Source of the DNA: Williamsia herbipolensis
GTDB lineage: Bacteria > Actinomycetota > Actinomycetes > Mycobacteriales > Mycobacteriaceae
DNA: 64,000 nt
Assembly (NCBI RefSeq): GCF_000964005.1
Contig: NZ_JXYP01000016.1
Coordinates: forward strand, 17,039-81,038
Direction: 5' to 3'
Below are positions 49,868 through 58,876 of this stretch, piece after piece (within the stretch, counting starts at the first letter, position 1; each line of letters opens with the position of its first letter). The position numbers and the translations under genes are program-made. The notes under the pieces were generated by a model, which was not told where the DNA came from, ran no database searches, and saw only the letters and a program-made list of their open reading frames with translations.

Positions 49868-51379
49868 ATGTCGCTGGGTCGAGCCCGTTCGGCGGCGGTG
49901 GCCGGTGTCGAGGGTCAGATGGTCGAGATCGAGGCGTTCATCGGTCAGGGACTGCCCGGTGTGCAGCTCGTCGGCCTGGCTGACGCGTCGCTGCGGGAGT
50001 CGAAAGACCGTGTGCGGGCGGCGATCACCAACAGCGATCGCAAGTGGCCCGATGGGCGGATCACGCTGAACCTTTCTCCGGCGACGGTGCCCAAGGGGGG
50101 TTCCAATCACGATGTGGCGATCGCGCTGGCGGTGCTCGCGGCCAAGGATCTGGTGGCGACCCATCACCTCGACGACACGGTGTTCATCGGTGAGTTGGCA
50201 CTCGACGGCCGCATCCGTGGGGTCCGTGGGGTGTTGCCGTCGGTGGTGGCCGCGCGGGCGGCCGGTTTCGCGCGAGTGGTGGTGCCACTGGTCAACGTGG
50301 CCGAGGCGGCGCTGGTGCCCGGTGTCGAGGTGGGTGGGGCGAGCACCCTGCGTGAGGTGATCGCGTGGTTGGCCGGCGAGCGGGTCCTGGACACGGTGTG
50401 TGAGGTCGGTGTGGTCGCGGCGTCGCCCGCGGTTCCCGACCTGGCCGATGTGGTGGGTCAGGCCGAGGCGCGCTACGCCCTCGAGATCGCCGCCGCGGGT
50501 GCCCATCACCTGTTCATGACCGGCCCGCCCGGGATCGGCAAGACGATGCTCGCCCGACGGTTGCCGGGCATCCTGCCCGCACTCAGTGAGACCGAGCAGT
50601 TGGAGGTGACCGCGATCCACTCGATTGCCGGGACGCTGCCGGCGGGTCGGCCGCTGATCACCGAGCCCCCGTTCATCGCCCCGCACCACTCGACGTCGCA
50701 GACCGCGCTGGTGGGCGGCGGGACCGGGATGGCCAAACCGGGCGCGGTGTCGCGGGCGCACCGGGGCGTGTTGTTCCTCGACGAATGCGCCGAACTCGGC
50801 GTCAAGGCACTGGAATCGCTGCGGACACCTCTCGAGGACGGCGAGACCCGCGTGATGCGTCGCGACGGTGTCGCGGTGATGCCTGCGCGGTTCCAACTCA
50901 TCCTCTCGGCGAACCCCTGTCCGTGCGCCCCGGCCTCCGACATCGACTGCGTCTGCTCGGCCCAGGTCCGGCGACGCTACCTGGGAAAGCTCTCCGGGCC
51001 CCTGATGGATCGGGTCGACATCCGCGTCCGGATGGACCCGCCGGGCAACACCGCGCTCATGAACCCGACCGGTGAGTGCAGCGCCGATGTGCGCGCCCGG
51101 GTGTCGGCGGCCCGCGCGACGGCTCGCGCACGGTGGTCCGAGCACGGATGGCAGACCAACAGCGAGGTGCCCGGTTCCGCACTACGGCAACGGTTTCGGC
51201 TCACGAACGCGGCCATCCGGCCGATCGAGCTGTTCCTGCGCGACGGCCGGGTCACCGCGCGAGGTGCGGACAGGGCGTTACGACTTGCATGGACACTCGC
51301 CGACCTCGGCGGGCTCCCACAACCCACGGAAGACGAGGTGGCACAGGCATTGTTGTTCCGGGACAGGGGATACGCGTGA
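49868..51379 (+). CDS. YifB family Mg-chelatase-like AAA ATPase
   Basis: AAA+ ATPase related to ComM, 503 aa. ComM is a hexameric helicase promoting branch migration during transformation. N-terminal Lon-like domain: VEIEAFIGQGLPGVQLVGLAD. Walker A is TGPPGIGKTMLARR, Walker B RGVLFLDECAEL. The C-terminal region has the Cys-rich ANPCPCAPAS...CVCS typical of the family. ATG 49868 follows YraN by 16 nt. The stop overlaps dprA by 4 nt. Confidence 0.93.
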   Translation: MSLGRARSAAVAGVEGQMVEIEAFIGQGLPGVQLVGLADASLRESKDRVRAAITNSDRKWPDGRITLNLSPATVPKGGSNHDVAIALAVLAAKDLVATHHLDDTVFIGELALDGRIRGVRGVLPSVVAARAAGFARVVVPLVNVAEAALVPGVEVGGASTLREVIAWLAGERVLDTVCEVGVVAASPAVPDLADVVGQAEARYALEIAAAGAHHLFMTGPPGIGKTMLARRLPGILPALSETEQLEVTAIHSIAGTLPAGRPLITEPPFIAPHHSTSQTALVGGGTGMAKPGAVSRAHRGVLFLDECAELGVKALESLRTPLEDGETRVMRRDGVAVMPARFQLILSANPCPCAPASDIDCVCSAQVRRRYLGKLSGPLMDRVDIRVRMDPPGNTALMNPTGECSADVRARVSAARATARARWSEHGWQTNSEVPGSALRQRFRLTNAAIRPIELFLRDGRVTARGADRALRLAWTLADLGGLPQPTEDEVAQALLFRDRGYA

Positions 51380-52596
51380 GCGACGACGGCGCCGGGGTCG
51401 ACACCGACATGCATCCCCGTCCCGCGACGGTGATGGCCCCGACCGATCCGCACGACGTGACGCCCACGGTCATCGACTCCCGGGAGCGGCGCGCGTGGGC
51501 GTATCTCGCCGCGGTGGCCGAGCCGCCGGCGGCGTCGATCGCGCGGCTCGTCGACGCGGTCGGGGTGCGCGACGCCGCCCAGGCGGTGCGTTCGCGACGC
51601 TTTCCCGACGGACACCAGGCTGTGGCACGGTCGACGGCGTCGCGTCACCACCTCGTCGACCCCGATCAGGACCTCCTCGTCGTCGACCGGCTCGGTGGTC
51701 GACTGATCACCGCCGACGACGAGGACTGGCCGGCGTGGGCGCTGCACGGACTGAGCACAGCCGAGACCTCGGCGCGTGGTGGCCCTCCGCTGGCGCTGTG
51801 GACACGGGGCCCGGGGTCGATCGAGGGTGCAACCGAACGCGCAGTCGCCCTGGTGGGTTCGCGCGCCGCCACCGGCTACGGCACCCGCATGACCGCGGTC
51901 CTCACCAACGGTCTCGTCGACCGCGGGCGCTGCGTCATCTCCGGCGGCGCCTACGGCATCGACGGCGCCGCGCACCGCGCCGCACTGGCCGCCGGTGGGG
52001 ACACCATGGCGGTGATGGCCTGCGGCCTCGACATCGACTACCCGACCGATCACGGGCTGTTGTTCGACGAGATCGCCCGCGTCGGGACCATCGTGACCGA
52101 GTACCCGCCGGGGATGACGGCGTCGCGGCACCGGTTCCTCGCCCGCAATCGGCTCGTCGCAGCGCTGTCGAAGGCGGTCGTGGTCGTCGAGGCGGGCCAT
52201 CGCAGCGGCGCGAAGAACACCGCCGCCTGGGCTCGTCGGCTCGGTGTCCCCCTGGGAGCGGTGCCGGGCCCGGCGACCTCGGCGATGTCGGTGGGGTGTC
52301 ACGCGTTGATCAGCGATGGCGACGCCGTGCTCGTCGGGGACGTCGCGGGTCTGGAGCGACTGGTCGCGCCGGACGGGTCGGACGCGTTGTCGTCGACGCC
52401 CGCCGAGCGCGGCGAGACCGACCCGTTCGAGGCGCGTGTGGCGGCGGCGTTGGGGACACGGGGCGGGGTCACCCCTGCCGAGATCGCGCGTGCCTGCGAT
52501 GCCGACATCGGTCGCGTGCGATCGACCCTGGCGCGGATGGAGGTCCACGGCCGCGCGCTCTCGGACGGCGCCACGTGGGGTCCGCCGCCCCGATGA
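51376..52596 (+). CDS. dprA: DNA-processing protein DprA
   Basis: Loads RecA on incoming single-stranded DNA in transformation, 406 aa. The Rossmann-like core has ALVGSRAATGYG, ISGGAYGIDGAAH, MACGLDIDYPTDH, TEYPPGMTASRHRFLARNRL and VEAGHRSGAKNTAAWA. A C-terminal winged-helix DprA_WH-like domain (about 345-400) follows. The N-terminal 30 residues before the domain are disordered. GTG 51376 overlaps the yifB stop (GTGA); an ATG at 51409 is an alternative. Confidence 0.94.
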   Translation: MSDDGAGVDTDMHPRPATVMAPTDPHDVTPTVIDSRERRAWAYLAAVAEPPAASIARLVDAVGVRDAAQAVRSRRFPDGHQAVARSTASRHHLVDPDQDLLVVDRLGGRLITADDEDWPAWALHGLSTAETSARGGPPLALWTRGPGSIEGATERAVALVGSRAATGYGTRMTAVLTNGLVDRGRCVISGGAYGIDGAAHRAALAAGGDTMAVMACGLDIDYPTDHGLLFDEIARVGTIVTEYPPGMTASRHRFLARNRLVAALSKAVVVVEAGHRSGAKNTAAWARRLGVPLGAVPGPATSAMSVGCHALISDGDAVLVGDVAGLERLVAPDGSDALSSTPAERGETDPFEARVAAALGTRGGVTPAEIARACDADIGRVRSTLARMEVHGRALSDGATWGPPPR

Positions 52597-52669
52597 CGTG
52601 CGGGTGGCATGGACACCGTCGGATGTCGGGCGGCGGCGATAGGCTCGGACACCGGACCGACGATCTCTC

Positions 52670-53224
52670 GTGGAGGGCAGAGCCATCGAGCCTCAGCCGT
52701 TGCCCGCCTCGAACCACGAGGCGTTCGAGCTGTTCCTGCGCGAGAGCGACCGCGGTGTCCTCACGCGCGCAGAGGCGACCGAGGCCGTCGCCGCCCTCAC
52801 GTCGATCGCCACGGGATCGAGTCCGACCCTGCTCCCCGAAGCCGACCGCGCTGTCCTCGAACTCGCCGCGCGAGATGCGGTCCTGGCCGTCATCGCCGAC
52901 GAGATCGTGATCGGCCCCGAGGCCGCGGCCGGAGTCGTCGGCGGGTGTGTGGCGGAGAGCTGTGTCCTCGAGGGCCGGGGGCCGACGCGTCGCATCGTGC
53001 GGATGGCGGTCGGGCCGACCGACATCGGCTGGATCGCCTCCACCTTCCGGCACCAGATCGCGACCGCCGGCCTCGCCGACCCGGGTGCGCTGATCGGTCA
53101 CTTCCTCGTCATCGGCACACCGTCGGGCGAACGCGTGGTGCGCGAGTACGAATCCGGGGTGGCACTGCAGGATGCCTGGATCAACAACATCGCCGTGGCG
53201 CGCGCTGCCGACCACCTAGGCTGA
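52670..53224 (+). CDS. Conserved hypothetical protein
   Basis: I do not recognise this 184-aa protein. It has no signal peptide or membrane span. It starts with an acidic helical half (EAFELFLRESDRGVLTRAEATEAVAALTSIATG), followed by a mixed half with Gly/Val-rich strands (VVGGCVAESCVLEGRG, IGHFLVIGTPSGERVVREYE). TAGGCT at 52640-52645 may be its -10. The GTG at 52670 is the only sensible start, although GGAGGG lies just inside it. Its last eight residues (ARAADHLG) are repeated at the end of the next ORF because of the tandem duplication. Confidence 0.65.
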   Translation: MEGRAIEPQPLPASNHEAFELFLRESDRGVLTRAEATEAVAALTSIATGSSPTLLPEADRAVLELAARDAVLAVIADEIVIGPEAAAGVVGGCVAESCVLEGRGPTRRIVRMAVGPTDIGWIASTFRHQIATAGLADPGALIGHFLVIGTPSGERVVREYESGVALQDAWINNIAVARAADHLG

Positions 53225-53564
53225 GGTATGGCAAACCCGGGTATGCGCATCCTGCTGATCGGCGCCGGTGGAGTGGGTGACGCGCTCGCGAAGATCGCGG
53301 CCCGCCGCGACTTCTTCGACCACCTCGTCGTCGCCGACTACGACCTCACGCGCGCGCAGCGCACCGTCGCCGCGATCGCCGACCGTCACGGCGACACCGT
53401 CGCAGCACGATTCACCGCTGCGCGGGTCGATGCCTCCGACGCCGACGCGGTGGCCGCACTCGCACGCGAGCACCGGGGCACGCACGTCATGAACGCCGTG
53501 GAACCCGCCTTCGTGCCGACCGTGTTCGCTGGCGCCCTGGCCGCGGGCGCCGATTATCTCGACA
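53196..53564 (+). repeat. Tandem duplication, copy 1 (369 bp)
   Basis: The first of two directly adjacent 369-bp units with 5 mismatches between them. It starts in the end of the 52670 gene and runs through the first 112 codons of the dehydrogenase gene. The 5-bp sequence TGGCG occurs at 53196-53200, 53565-53569 and 53934-53938, marking the recombination ends. Confidence 0.93.
53217..53222 (+). promoter_or_regulatory. Leaderless -10 element, dehydrogenase copy 1
   Basis: TAGGCT lies 5 nt before the ATG at 53228. The identical element was carried into copy 2 (53586-53591, before ATG 53597), so both ORFs keep a potential start site. Confidence 0.45.
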
Positions 53565-53593
53565 TGGCGCGCGCTGCCGACCACCTAGGCTGA
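53228..53593 (+). pseudogene. N-terminal dehydrogenase fragment made by tandem duplication
   Basis: 121-aa ORF that is the first 113 residues of the following saccharopine-dehydrogenase-like protein, joined in frame to ARAADHLG, the C-terminus of the upstream hypothetical protein. It keeps the start, the promoter element and the NAD(P) motif GAGGVGD. It lacks the rest of the enzyme, so it cannot be a working dehydrogenase. Relative to the full copy it carries Val instead of Ile and Gly instead of Ala at two sites plus three silent changes. A short Rossmann-only protein could still be made. Confidence 0.85.
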
Positions 53594-53933
53594 GGTATGG
53601 CAAACCCGGGTATGCGCATCCTGCTGATCGGCGCCGGTGGAGTGGGTGACGCGCTCGCGAAGATCGCCGCCCGCCGCGACTTCTTCGACCACCTCGTCGT
53701 CGCCGACTACGACCTCACACGCGCGCAGCGCACCGTCGCCGCGATCGCCGACCGTCACGGCGACACCGTCGCAGCACGATTCACCGCTGCGCGGATCGAT
53801 GCCTCCGACGCCGACGCGGTGGCCGCACTCGCGCGCGAGCACCGGGCCACGCACGTCATGAACGCCGTGGAACCCGCCTTCGTGCCGACCGTGTTCGCTG
53901 GCGCCCTGGCCGCGGGCGCCGATTATCTCGACA
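53565..53933 (+). repeat. Tandem duplication, copy 2 (369 bp)
   Basis: Second unit, 98.6% identical to copy 1 by my count (5 differences in 369). It supplies the promoter element and the 5' end of the full-length gene. The join to unique sequence is at the third TGGCG (53934-53938). Confidence 0.93.
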
Positions 53934-54883
53934 TGGCGATGAGCCTCAGCACACCCCACCCGACCGATCCGCACACGCAGACCGGGGTGATGTTGGGGGA
54001 GCAGCAGTTCGCCGCGCACGACGAGTGGGTGACCGCCGGCCGACTGGCGCTGGTGGGCATGGGTGTCGAGCCCGGACTGTCCGACGTGTTCGCGCGGTAC
54101 GCCTGCGACGAACTCTTCGACACCGTCGACGAACTCGGCACCCGCGACGGCGCGAACCTCGTCGTCCGCGACGACAACGGCGACGAGATGTTCGCACCGT
54201 CGTTCTCCATCTGGACGACCATCGAGGAATGTCTCAACCCGCCCGTGGTGTGGGAACGCGACCGCGGCTGGTTCACCACGCCGCCGTTCTCCGAACCCGA
54301 GACGTTCGTGTTCCCCGAGGGCATCGGACCGGTCGAGTGCGTGAACGTGGAGCACGAGGAGGTGCTCCTCATGCCCCGGTGGCTCGACGCGCGCCGCGTC
54401 ACCTTCAAATACGGGCTCGGCGCCGAGTTCATCGGTGTGCTGCAGACGCTGCACACCCTCGGACTCGACGCGACCGAACCGATCCGGGTGCGTTCGGCCG
54501 ATGGCCCGGTGTCGGTGTCGCCGCGCGCCGTGGTGGCCGCAGCGCTTCCCGACCCCGCGACGATCGGTCCGGTGATGACCGGCAAGACCTGCGCAGGTAT
54601 GTGGGTCACGGGGACGAAAGACGGTGCGGCACGGGAGGTCTACCTCTATCACGTGAGCGACAACGAATGGACGATGCGCGAGTACGGCACCCAGTGCGTC
54701 GTCTGGCAGACCGCACTCGGCCCGGTCATCGCGCTCGAACTGCTCGCCACCGGAGCGTGGTCGGGAGTCGGTGTGCTCGGCCCGGAGGCCTTCGAGGCGT
54801 CACCGTTCCTGGAGTTGATGGCGCGCCCGGAGTCCGAGGGCGGATACGGCCAACCGTGGGGCATGCGCGAGGGCCCGGGCTGA
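53597..54883 (+). CDS. Saccharopine dehydrogenase-family oxidoreductase
   Basis: NAD(P)-dependent dehydrogenase-like protein of 428 aa. The N-terminal Rossmann motif is ILLIGAGGVGDALAKIAARR, then VADYDLTRAQRTVAAI and the region NAVEPAFVPTVFAGALAAGADYLDMA. The C-terminal catalytic-like domain includes GMGVEPGLSDVFARYACDEL and FPEGIGPVECVNVEHEEVLLMPRW. The family includes lysine and polyamine pathway enzymes; the substrate here is not known. The 5' end lies within the second copy of a 369-bp tandem repeat, but the ORF is intact. Confidence 0.85.
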   Translation: MANPGMRILLIGAGGVGDALAKIAARRDFFDHLVVADYDLTRAQRTVAAIADRHGDTVAARFTAARIDASDADAVAALAREHRATHVMNAVEPAFVPTVFAGALAAGADYLDMAMSLSTPHPTDPHTQTGVMLGEQQFAAHDEWVTAGRLALVGMGVEPGLSDVFARYACDELFDTVDELGTRDGANLVVRDDNGDEMFAPSFSIWTTIEECLNPPVVWERDRGWFTTPPFSEPETFVFPEGIGPVECVNVEHEEVLLMPRWLDARRVTFKYGLGAEFIGVLQTLHTLGLDATEPIRVRSADGPVSVSPRAVVAAALPDPATIGPVMTGKTCAGMWVTGTKDGAAREVYLYHVSDNEWTMREYGTQCVVWQTALGPVIALELLATGAWSGVGVLGPEAFEASPFLELMARPESEGGYGQPWGMREGPG

Positions 54884-54902
54884 TCGCACCGCCTCCGGCT
54901 AC

Positions 54903-54916
54903 TTAGGGTGTCCTAA
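54903..54916 (+). promoter_or_regulatory. IdeR/DtxR-like iron box
   Basis: TTAGGGTGTCCTAA is an inverted repeat (TTAGG-n4-CCTAA) that matches the left part of the IdeR consensus TTAGGTTAGSCTAACCTAA and about 12 of 19 positions overall. It lies 10 bp upstream of the -10 element, where bound IdeR would block transcription of the siderophore-interacting gene when iron is plentiful. Confidence 0.55.
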
Positions 54917-54926
54917 TTTCTGGGTG

Positions 54927-54932
54927 TAGGCT
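54927..54932 (+). promoter_or_regulatory. Leaderless -10 element of the siderophore-interacting gene
   Basis: TAGGCT is 6 nt before the ATG at 54939, and no ribosome-binding site is present. Confidence 0.5.
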
Positions 54933-54938
54933 GACGTC

Positions 54939-55787
54939 ATGGCCAAGCGACTGAACACCATGGAGGTCACCGGTACCGAGTGGATCACCCCGCACATGAT
55001 GCGGGTCCGCCTCGGTGGACCGGGCTTCTCCGACTTCGCCGCGAGCGACGACACCGACGCGTACGTGAAGATCCTCTTCGGAGCCCCTGGGGTGACCTAC
55101 CCCGAGCCGTACGACCTCGAGCGCATCCGCGCCGAGTACACCCCCGAGCAGCAACCCGTCCTGCGCACCTACACCGTGCGCTCGGTCGATCCGGAACGCC
55201 GCGAGATCGCCATCGACTTCGTGGTCCACGGCACCGAGGGCATCGCCGGGCCCTGGGCCGCGTCCGCGCAGGTCGGCGACGTCGTGCGCTTCCTCGGGCC
55301 CGGCAGCGGCTACCGCCCCGACAACGACGCGCCCTGGCACCTCCTCGCCTCCGACGAGGCCGGACTCCCGGCGCTGGCCGCGGCCCTCGAGGCGTTGCCC
55401 CCGACCGCGACCGTGCAGGCCTTCATCGAGGTCGCCGGGCCCGAGGACGAGATCACGCTCGCCGCGCCCGATGGCGCCCGGATCACCTGGGTCCACCGCG
55501 GCGCCGGTTCGGACGCCGCCGGCGACGATGTCGCCGGCGACAACGCGCCACTCATCGGTGCGGTCCGCGACGCACCGTGGCTCGACGGCGAGCCGCACGT
55601 CTTCATCCACGGCGAGGCGCAGGCGGTCATGCACAACCTGCGGCGTTACATCCGCACCGAGCGCGGGGTCTCGGCGCGACGCGCCTCGGTCTCGGGCTAC
55701 TGGCGGCGAGGGCGTACCGAGGAGGGCTTCCGGGCCTGGAAGGCCGAGCTGCGGGCAGCTGAAGAGGGTGCGGCCGTCGGCTCCTGA
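54939..55787 (+). CDS. Siderophore-interacting protein (ViuB/SIP family)
   Basis: Flavin-dependent ferric-siderophore reductase that frees iron in the cytoplasm, 282 aa. FAD-binding part: RTYTVRSVDPERREIAIDFVVHG with GIAGPWAASAQVGD. The SIP-type C-terminus has FIHGEAQAVMHNLRRYIRTE and SGYWRRGRTEEGFRAWKAEL. The homologue viuB (Rv2895c) lies between dprA and xerC in M. tuberculosis, the same slot. An IdeR-like box sits just upstream, so iron control is likely. Confidence 0.92.
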   Translation: MAKRLNTMEVTGTEWITPHMMRVRLGGPGFSDFAASDDTDAYVKILFGAPGVTYPEPYDLERIRAEYTPEQQPVLRTYTVRSVDPERREIAIDFVVHGTEGIAGPWAASAQVGDVVRFLGPGSGYRPDNDAPWHLLASDEAGLPALAAALEALPPTATVQAFIEVAGPEDEITLAAPDGARITWVHRGAGSDAAGDDVAGDNAPLIGAVRDAPWLDGEPHVFIHGEAQAVMHNLRRYIRTERGVSARRASVSGYWRRGRTEEGFRAWKAELRAAEEGAAVGS

Positions 55788-55886
55788 TCGGTCATCGGCC
55801 CCACGGTCGTCGGCGGGGGAACACTTTGATCACGACGAGCGTGTCGGGAACAGGGTGCGCCACGTGAGCGGTGTTGGGTTGGCTAC

Positions 55887-56840
55887 GTGAGCACCTCCTC
55901 GACACGACTCGGTGAGTTCGAGTCGTTCCTGCGCTACGAACGGGGCAGCAGCGAACACACCATCCGCGCGTACGTCGGCGACGTCCGGGCGCTGGTCACC
56001 TTCGCCGGCGCACGACGGCTGTCCATCGCCGAGATCGACCTCGCGGTGCTGCGGGCCTGGTTGGCCGAGTCGACACGACGTGGTGCCGCCCGCACCACCA
56101 TCGCGCGACAGGTGTCCTCGGTGAAGACCTTCTGTACCTGGGCCGCCCGCGAGGGCGTGATGCCCCACGACGCCGCCACGCGACTGCAGGCTCCCCGTGC
56201 GCACCGCACCCTGCCCGCGGTGCTCTCGCCGGACCAGGCGCGCAGCGTGATGACCGGCCCGGCCCGGCCCGACACCGCCCCGCCCGAGACCGATGTGACG
56301 GCCGGTGTGTCGGCGGGCCGGTCCGCACAGACCCCGATCATGCTGCGCGACAGAGCGATCCTCGAGATCCTCTACGCCACCGGTATCCGGGTCGGCGAGC
56401 TCTGCGGACTCGATCTCGACGACGTCGACGACGGCCGTCGTGTGGTGCGGGTGATCGGCAAGGGCGACAATCAACGCACGGTGCCGTACGGCGCACCTGC
56501 CGGGGCTGCCCTCGATGCCTGGCGCGCACGCGGCCGCCCTCTGCTGGCGGGCCCGACGTCGGGAACGGCGCTGTTGCTCGGCGCGAAGGGCGGGAGACTC
56601 GACCCGAGGATGGCTCGCTCCGTCGTCCACGCGGCCACGCGTGCCGTCGAGGGTGCGCCCGAGATCGGCCCGCACGGTCTGCGTCACTCGGCGGCGACGC
56701 ACCTGCTCGAGGGCGGCGCCGACCTGCGCGTCGTGCAGGAACTGCTGGGCCACTCCTCGTTGGCGACCACGCAGCTCTACACCCACGTCGGCGTCGAGCG
56801 TCTGCGTGCGGTCCACCGTCAGGCTCATCCCCGGGCCTGA
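55887..56840 (+). CDS. xerC: Tyrosine recombinase XerC
   Basis: Site-specific recombinase that resolves chromosome dimers at dif with XerD, 317 aa. The N-terminal SAM-like core domain covers about 1-95. The catalytic set is R168 (GIRVGELC), K192 (GKGDNQR), H263 and R266 ([15 protein letters not shown]), H289 ([12 protein letters not shown]) and nucleophile Y298. GTG start. The place between viuB-like and rpsB genes identifies it as chromosomal XerC, not a phage integrase. The last 16 nt overlap the convergent M23 gene. Confidence 0.94.
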   Translation: MSTSSTRLGEFESFLRYERGSSEHTIRAYVGDVRALVTFAGARRLSIAEIDLAVLRAWLAESTRRGAARTTIARQVSSVKTFCTWAAREGVMPHDAATRLQAPRAHRTLPAVLSPDQARSVMTGPARPDTAPPETDVTAGVSAGRSAQTPIMLRDRAILEILYATGIRVGELCGLDLDDVDDGRRVVRVIGKGDNQRTVPYGAPAGAALDAWRARGRPLLAGPTSGTALLLGAKGGRLDPRMARSVVHAATRAVEGAPEIGPHGLRHSAATHLLEGGADLRVVQELLGHSSLATTQLYTHVGVERLRAVHRQAHPRA

Positions 56841-57535
56841 ACGCCGACCGGTCCAGGGGCACCGGCGGCACCGACGGGTTTGAGTCGCACACGGACCGCA
56901 CCGAGCAGGGCCAACGGATTGAGGTAGCGGGCCGCCGACCCCGCACCGCGCCGTGCACCCCAGTGCAGGCACGCCGACACGCAGCCGGGATGCACGCCCT
57001 CGACGGTGCCCAACAGCGAGCCCCGCACGACCGTCATCCCCACCGAGACCGTCGCGGTCACCGGCTCATAGGTTGTGAGCACGCCGTCGGGATGCATCAC
57101 CGACACCACGGGTTTCTCGGCGACCACACCCGCGAAATGCACCACGCCCGATCCGGCCGAGAAGACCGGCGCACCGGTCGCAGCGGCCAGATCGACCCCG
57201 CGATGACCCGCCAGCCAGCTTTTCGCCGGGGGATCGAAACCCCGGACCACCTCCGGGCGCGGACTCAGCGGCCAGCCGTATCCGCCCGGGGTGAGTCCCT
57301 CGGCCCTCGAGGCCCCGGGCACGGCGACGATCGCGACGAGGAGCACCGCGATGAGAGCCACCAGCGTCAGCGCCGACCTCAGCAACTCCGTCGGACACCT
57401 CCCGTCCGACCACGACGACCTCGGTCGCCGCGACGAGACGAGCACAGATGCCGCCGACCCCTCGTGCCGTATCGACGACCCACCCGGTTCGGGGCGGTTC
57501 GCGACCGGGTCCTCACCGGCGACATCTGTGCTCAC
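56825..57535 (-). CDS. M23-family peptidase-like exported protein
   Basis: LytM/M23-fold cell-wall protein of 236 aa. A hydrophobic export helix lies at about 52-76 ([19 protein letters not shown]). The first metal motif is present (HRGVD). The usual second motif HxH appears as CLHWG, so one His is Cys, and the YxHL segment is TYEPV. As I recall, the homologue Rv2891 at this position in M. tuberculosis has similar changes. It may be an altered endopeptidase or a non-catalytic regulator of wall hydrolases. Convergent with xerC, divergent from rpsB. Confidence 0.82.
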   Translation of the reverse strand: MSTDVAGEDPVANRPEPGGSSIRHEGSAASVLVSSRRPRSSWSDGRCPTELLRSALTLVALIAVLLVAIVAVPGASRAEGLTPGGYGWPLSPRPEVVRGFDPPAKSWLAGHRGVDLAAATGAPVFSAGSGVVHFAGVVAEKPVVSVMHPDGVLTTYEPVTATVSVGMTVVRGSLLGTVEGVHPGCVSACLHWGARRGAGSAARYLNPLALLGAVRVRLKPVGAAGAPGPVGVQARG

Positions 57536-57611
57536 ACCGGTTCAGACGGTGGCCGTCGACCTGCGGTTCCATCGGGGGACCAGCGATTTCGTGGGCGGGG
57601 CGGCCCGTGCG

Positions 57612-57617
57612 TACACT
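57612..57617 (+). promoter_or_regulatory. rpsB -10 element and leader
   Basis: TACACT is a good -10; the -35 region (TTCGTG, 57588-57593, 18-nt spacer) is weak. This gives rpsB a leader of about 205 nt, which includes a short hairpin CGTCC-ATCC-GGACG near 57635. The rest of 57536-57829 holds no gene. Confidence 0.45.
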
Positions 57618-57829
57618 GAACGACGCACTTCGTCCATCCGGACGGGGTGACTTCGCACGCCTGCGCAACCCGGGTGGCACCTCGCACATGCGGGGCTCGT
57701 GCCCGGAACACCTCCGAACAGGCAGTCCGGCGGACCCTCGAGTCCGCACGGTTCTGATCGGACCCAGGCGTCAGGGTCGGGCGCACGACGCTCCCGACGA
57801 CCAACTGCACACGGAAGAAGAACACACAC

Positions 57830-58708
57830 ATGGCTGTAGTGACCATGAAGCAGCTGCTCGACAGCGGCGCTCATTTCGGGCACCAGACCCGTCGTTGGAA
57901 TCCCAAGATGAAGCGATTCATCTTCACCGATCGCAACGGCATCTACATCATCGATCTGCAGCAGACGCTGACCTACATCGACAAGGCCTACGAGTTCGTC
58001 AAGGAGACCGTCGCCCACGGCGGCACCGTCCTCTTCGTCGGCACCAAGAAGCAGGCCCAGGAGTCGATCGCCGCAGAGGCGACCCGCGTCGGCATGCCCT
58101 ACGTGAACCAGCGCTGGCTCGGTGGCATGCTCACCAACTTCTCCACCGTCCACAAGCGTCTCCTGCGCCTCAAGGAGCTCGAGACGATGGAGCAGACCGG
58201 CGGTTTCGAGGGTCGCACCAAGAAGGAAATCCTCATGCTCACGCGTGAGATGACCAAGCTCGACCGCACCCTCGGCGGTATCCGCGACATGGCCCGCGTG
58301 CCCTCGGCCGTGTGGATCGTGGACACCAACAAGGAGCACATCGCCGTCGGCGAGGCACGCAAGCTGAACATCCCGGTCATCGCGATCCTCGACACCAACT
58401 GCGATCCCGACCTGGTCGACTACCCGATCCCGGGTAACGACGACGCCATCCGCAGCGCCGCCCTGCTGACCCGCGTGGTCGCCTCGGGCGTCGCCGAGGG
58501 TCTTCAGGCGCGTGCCGGCCAGAACGCCGGCGACACCAAGCCCGAGTCCGGAGCGGGCGAGCCGCTCGCCGAGTGGGAGCAGGAACTGCTCACCCAGGCG
58601 ACGACCCCCGCAGCAGGCACCGAGGCACCGGCCACCGAGGCGACCGCCCCGGCGACCACGACCGAGGCAGCGCCCGCGGCCGCCGACGAGGCGCCCGCAC
58701 AGGCCTGA
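57830..58708 (+). CDS. rpsB: 30S ribosomal protein S2
   Basis: Small-subunit protein S2, 292 aa. The core begins [20 protein letters not shown] and contains [39 protein letters not shown] and [22 protein letters not shown]. The final 50 residues are an Ala/Thr/Pro-rich tail seen in actinobacteria. GGAAGAAG lies upstream of the ATG. Paired with tsf, 168 nt downstream. Confidence 0.97.
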   Translation: MAVVTMKQLLDSGAHFGHQTRRWNPKMKRFIFTDRNGIYIIDLQQTLTYIDKAYEFVKETVAHGGTVLFVGTKKQAQESIAAEATRVGMPYVNQRWLGGMLTNFSTVHKRLLRLKELETMEQTGGFEGRTKKEILMLTREMTKLDRTLGGIRDMARVPSAVWIVDTNKEHIAVGEARKLNIPVIAILDTNCDPDLVDYPIPGNDDAIRSAALLTRVVASGVAEGLQARAGQNAGDTKPESGAGEPLAEWEQELLTQATTPAAGTEAPATEATAPATTTEAAPAAADEAPAQA

Positions 58709-58876
58709 CCGATCGAGCCTTCGGGCTCGAGCGACGACGAGGGCGTCGGGCCATCAGGCCCGGCGCCCGAATCGCGTCTGACACCGTCGGCGTCACACGA
58801 CGTCGACACCACACGACGCGACGACGCGCCTCATGAGCGTGGGCGTCGCGACACCGATGAAGGAGGCTCGCCGCAC

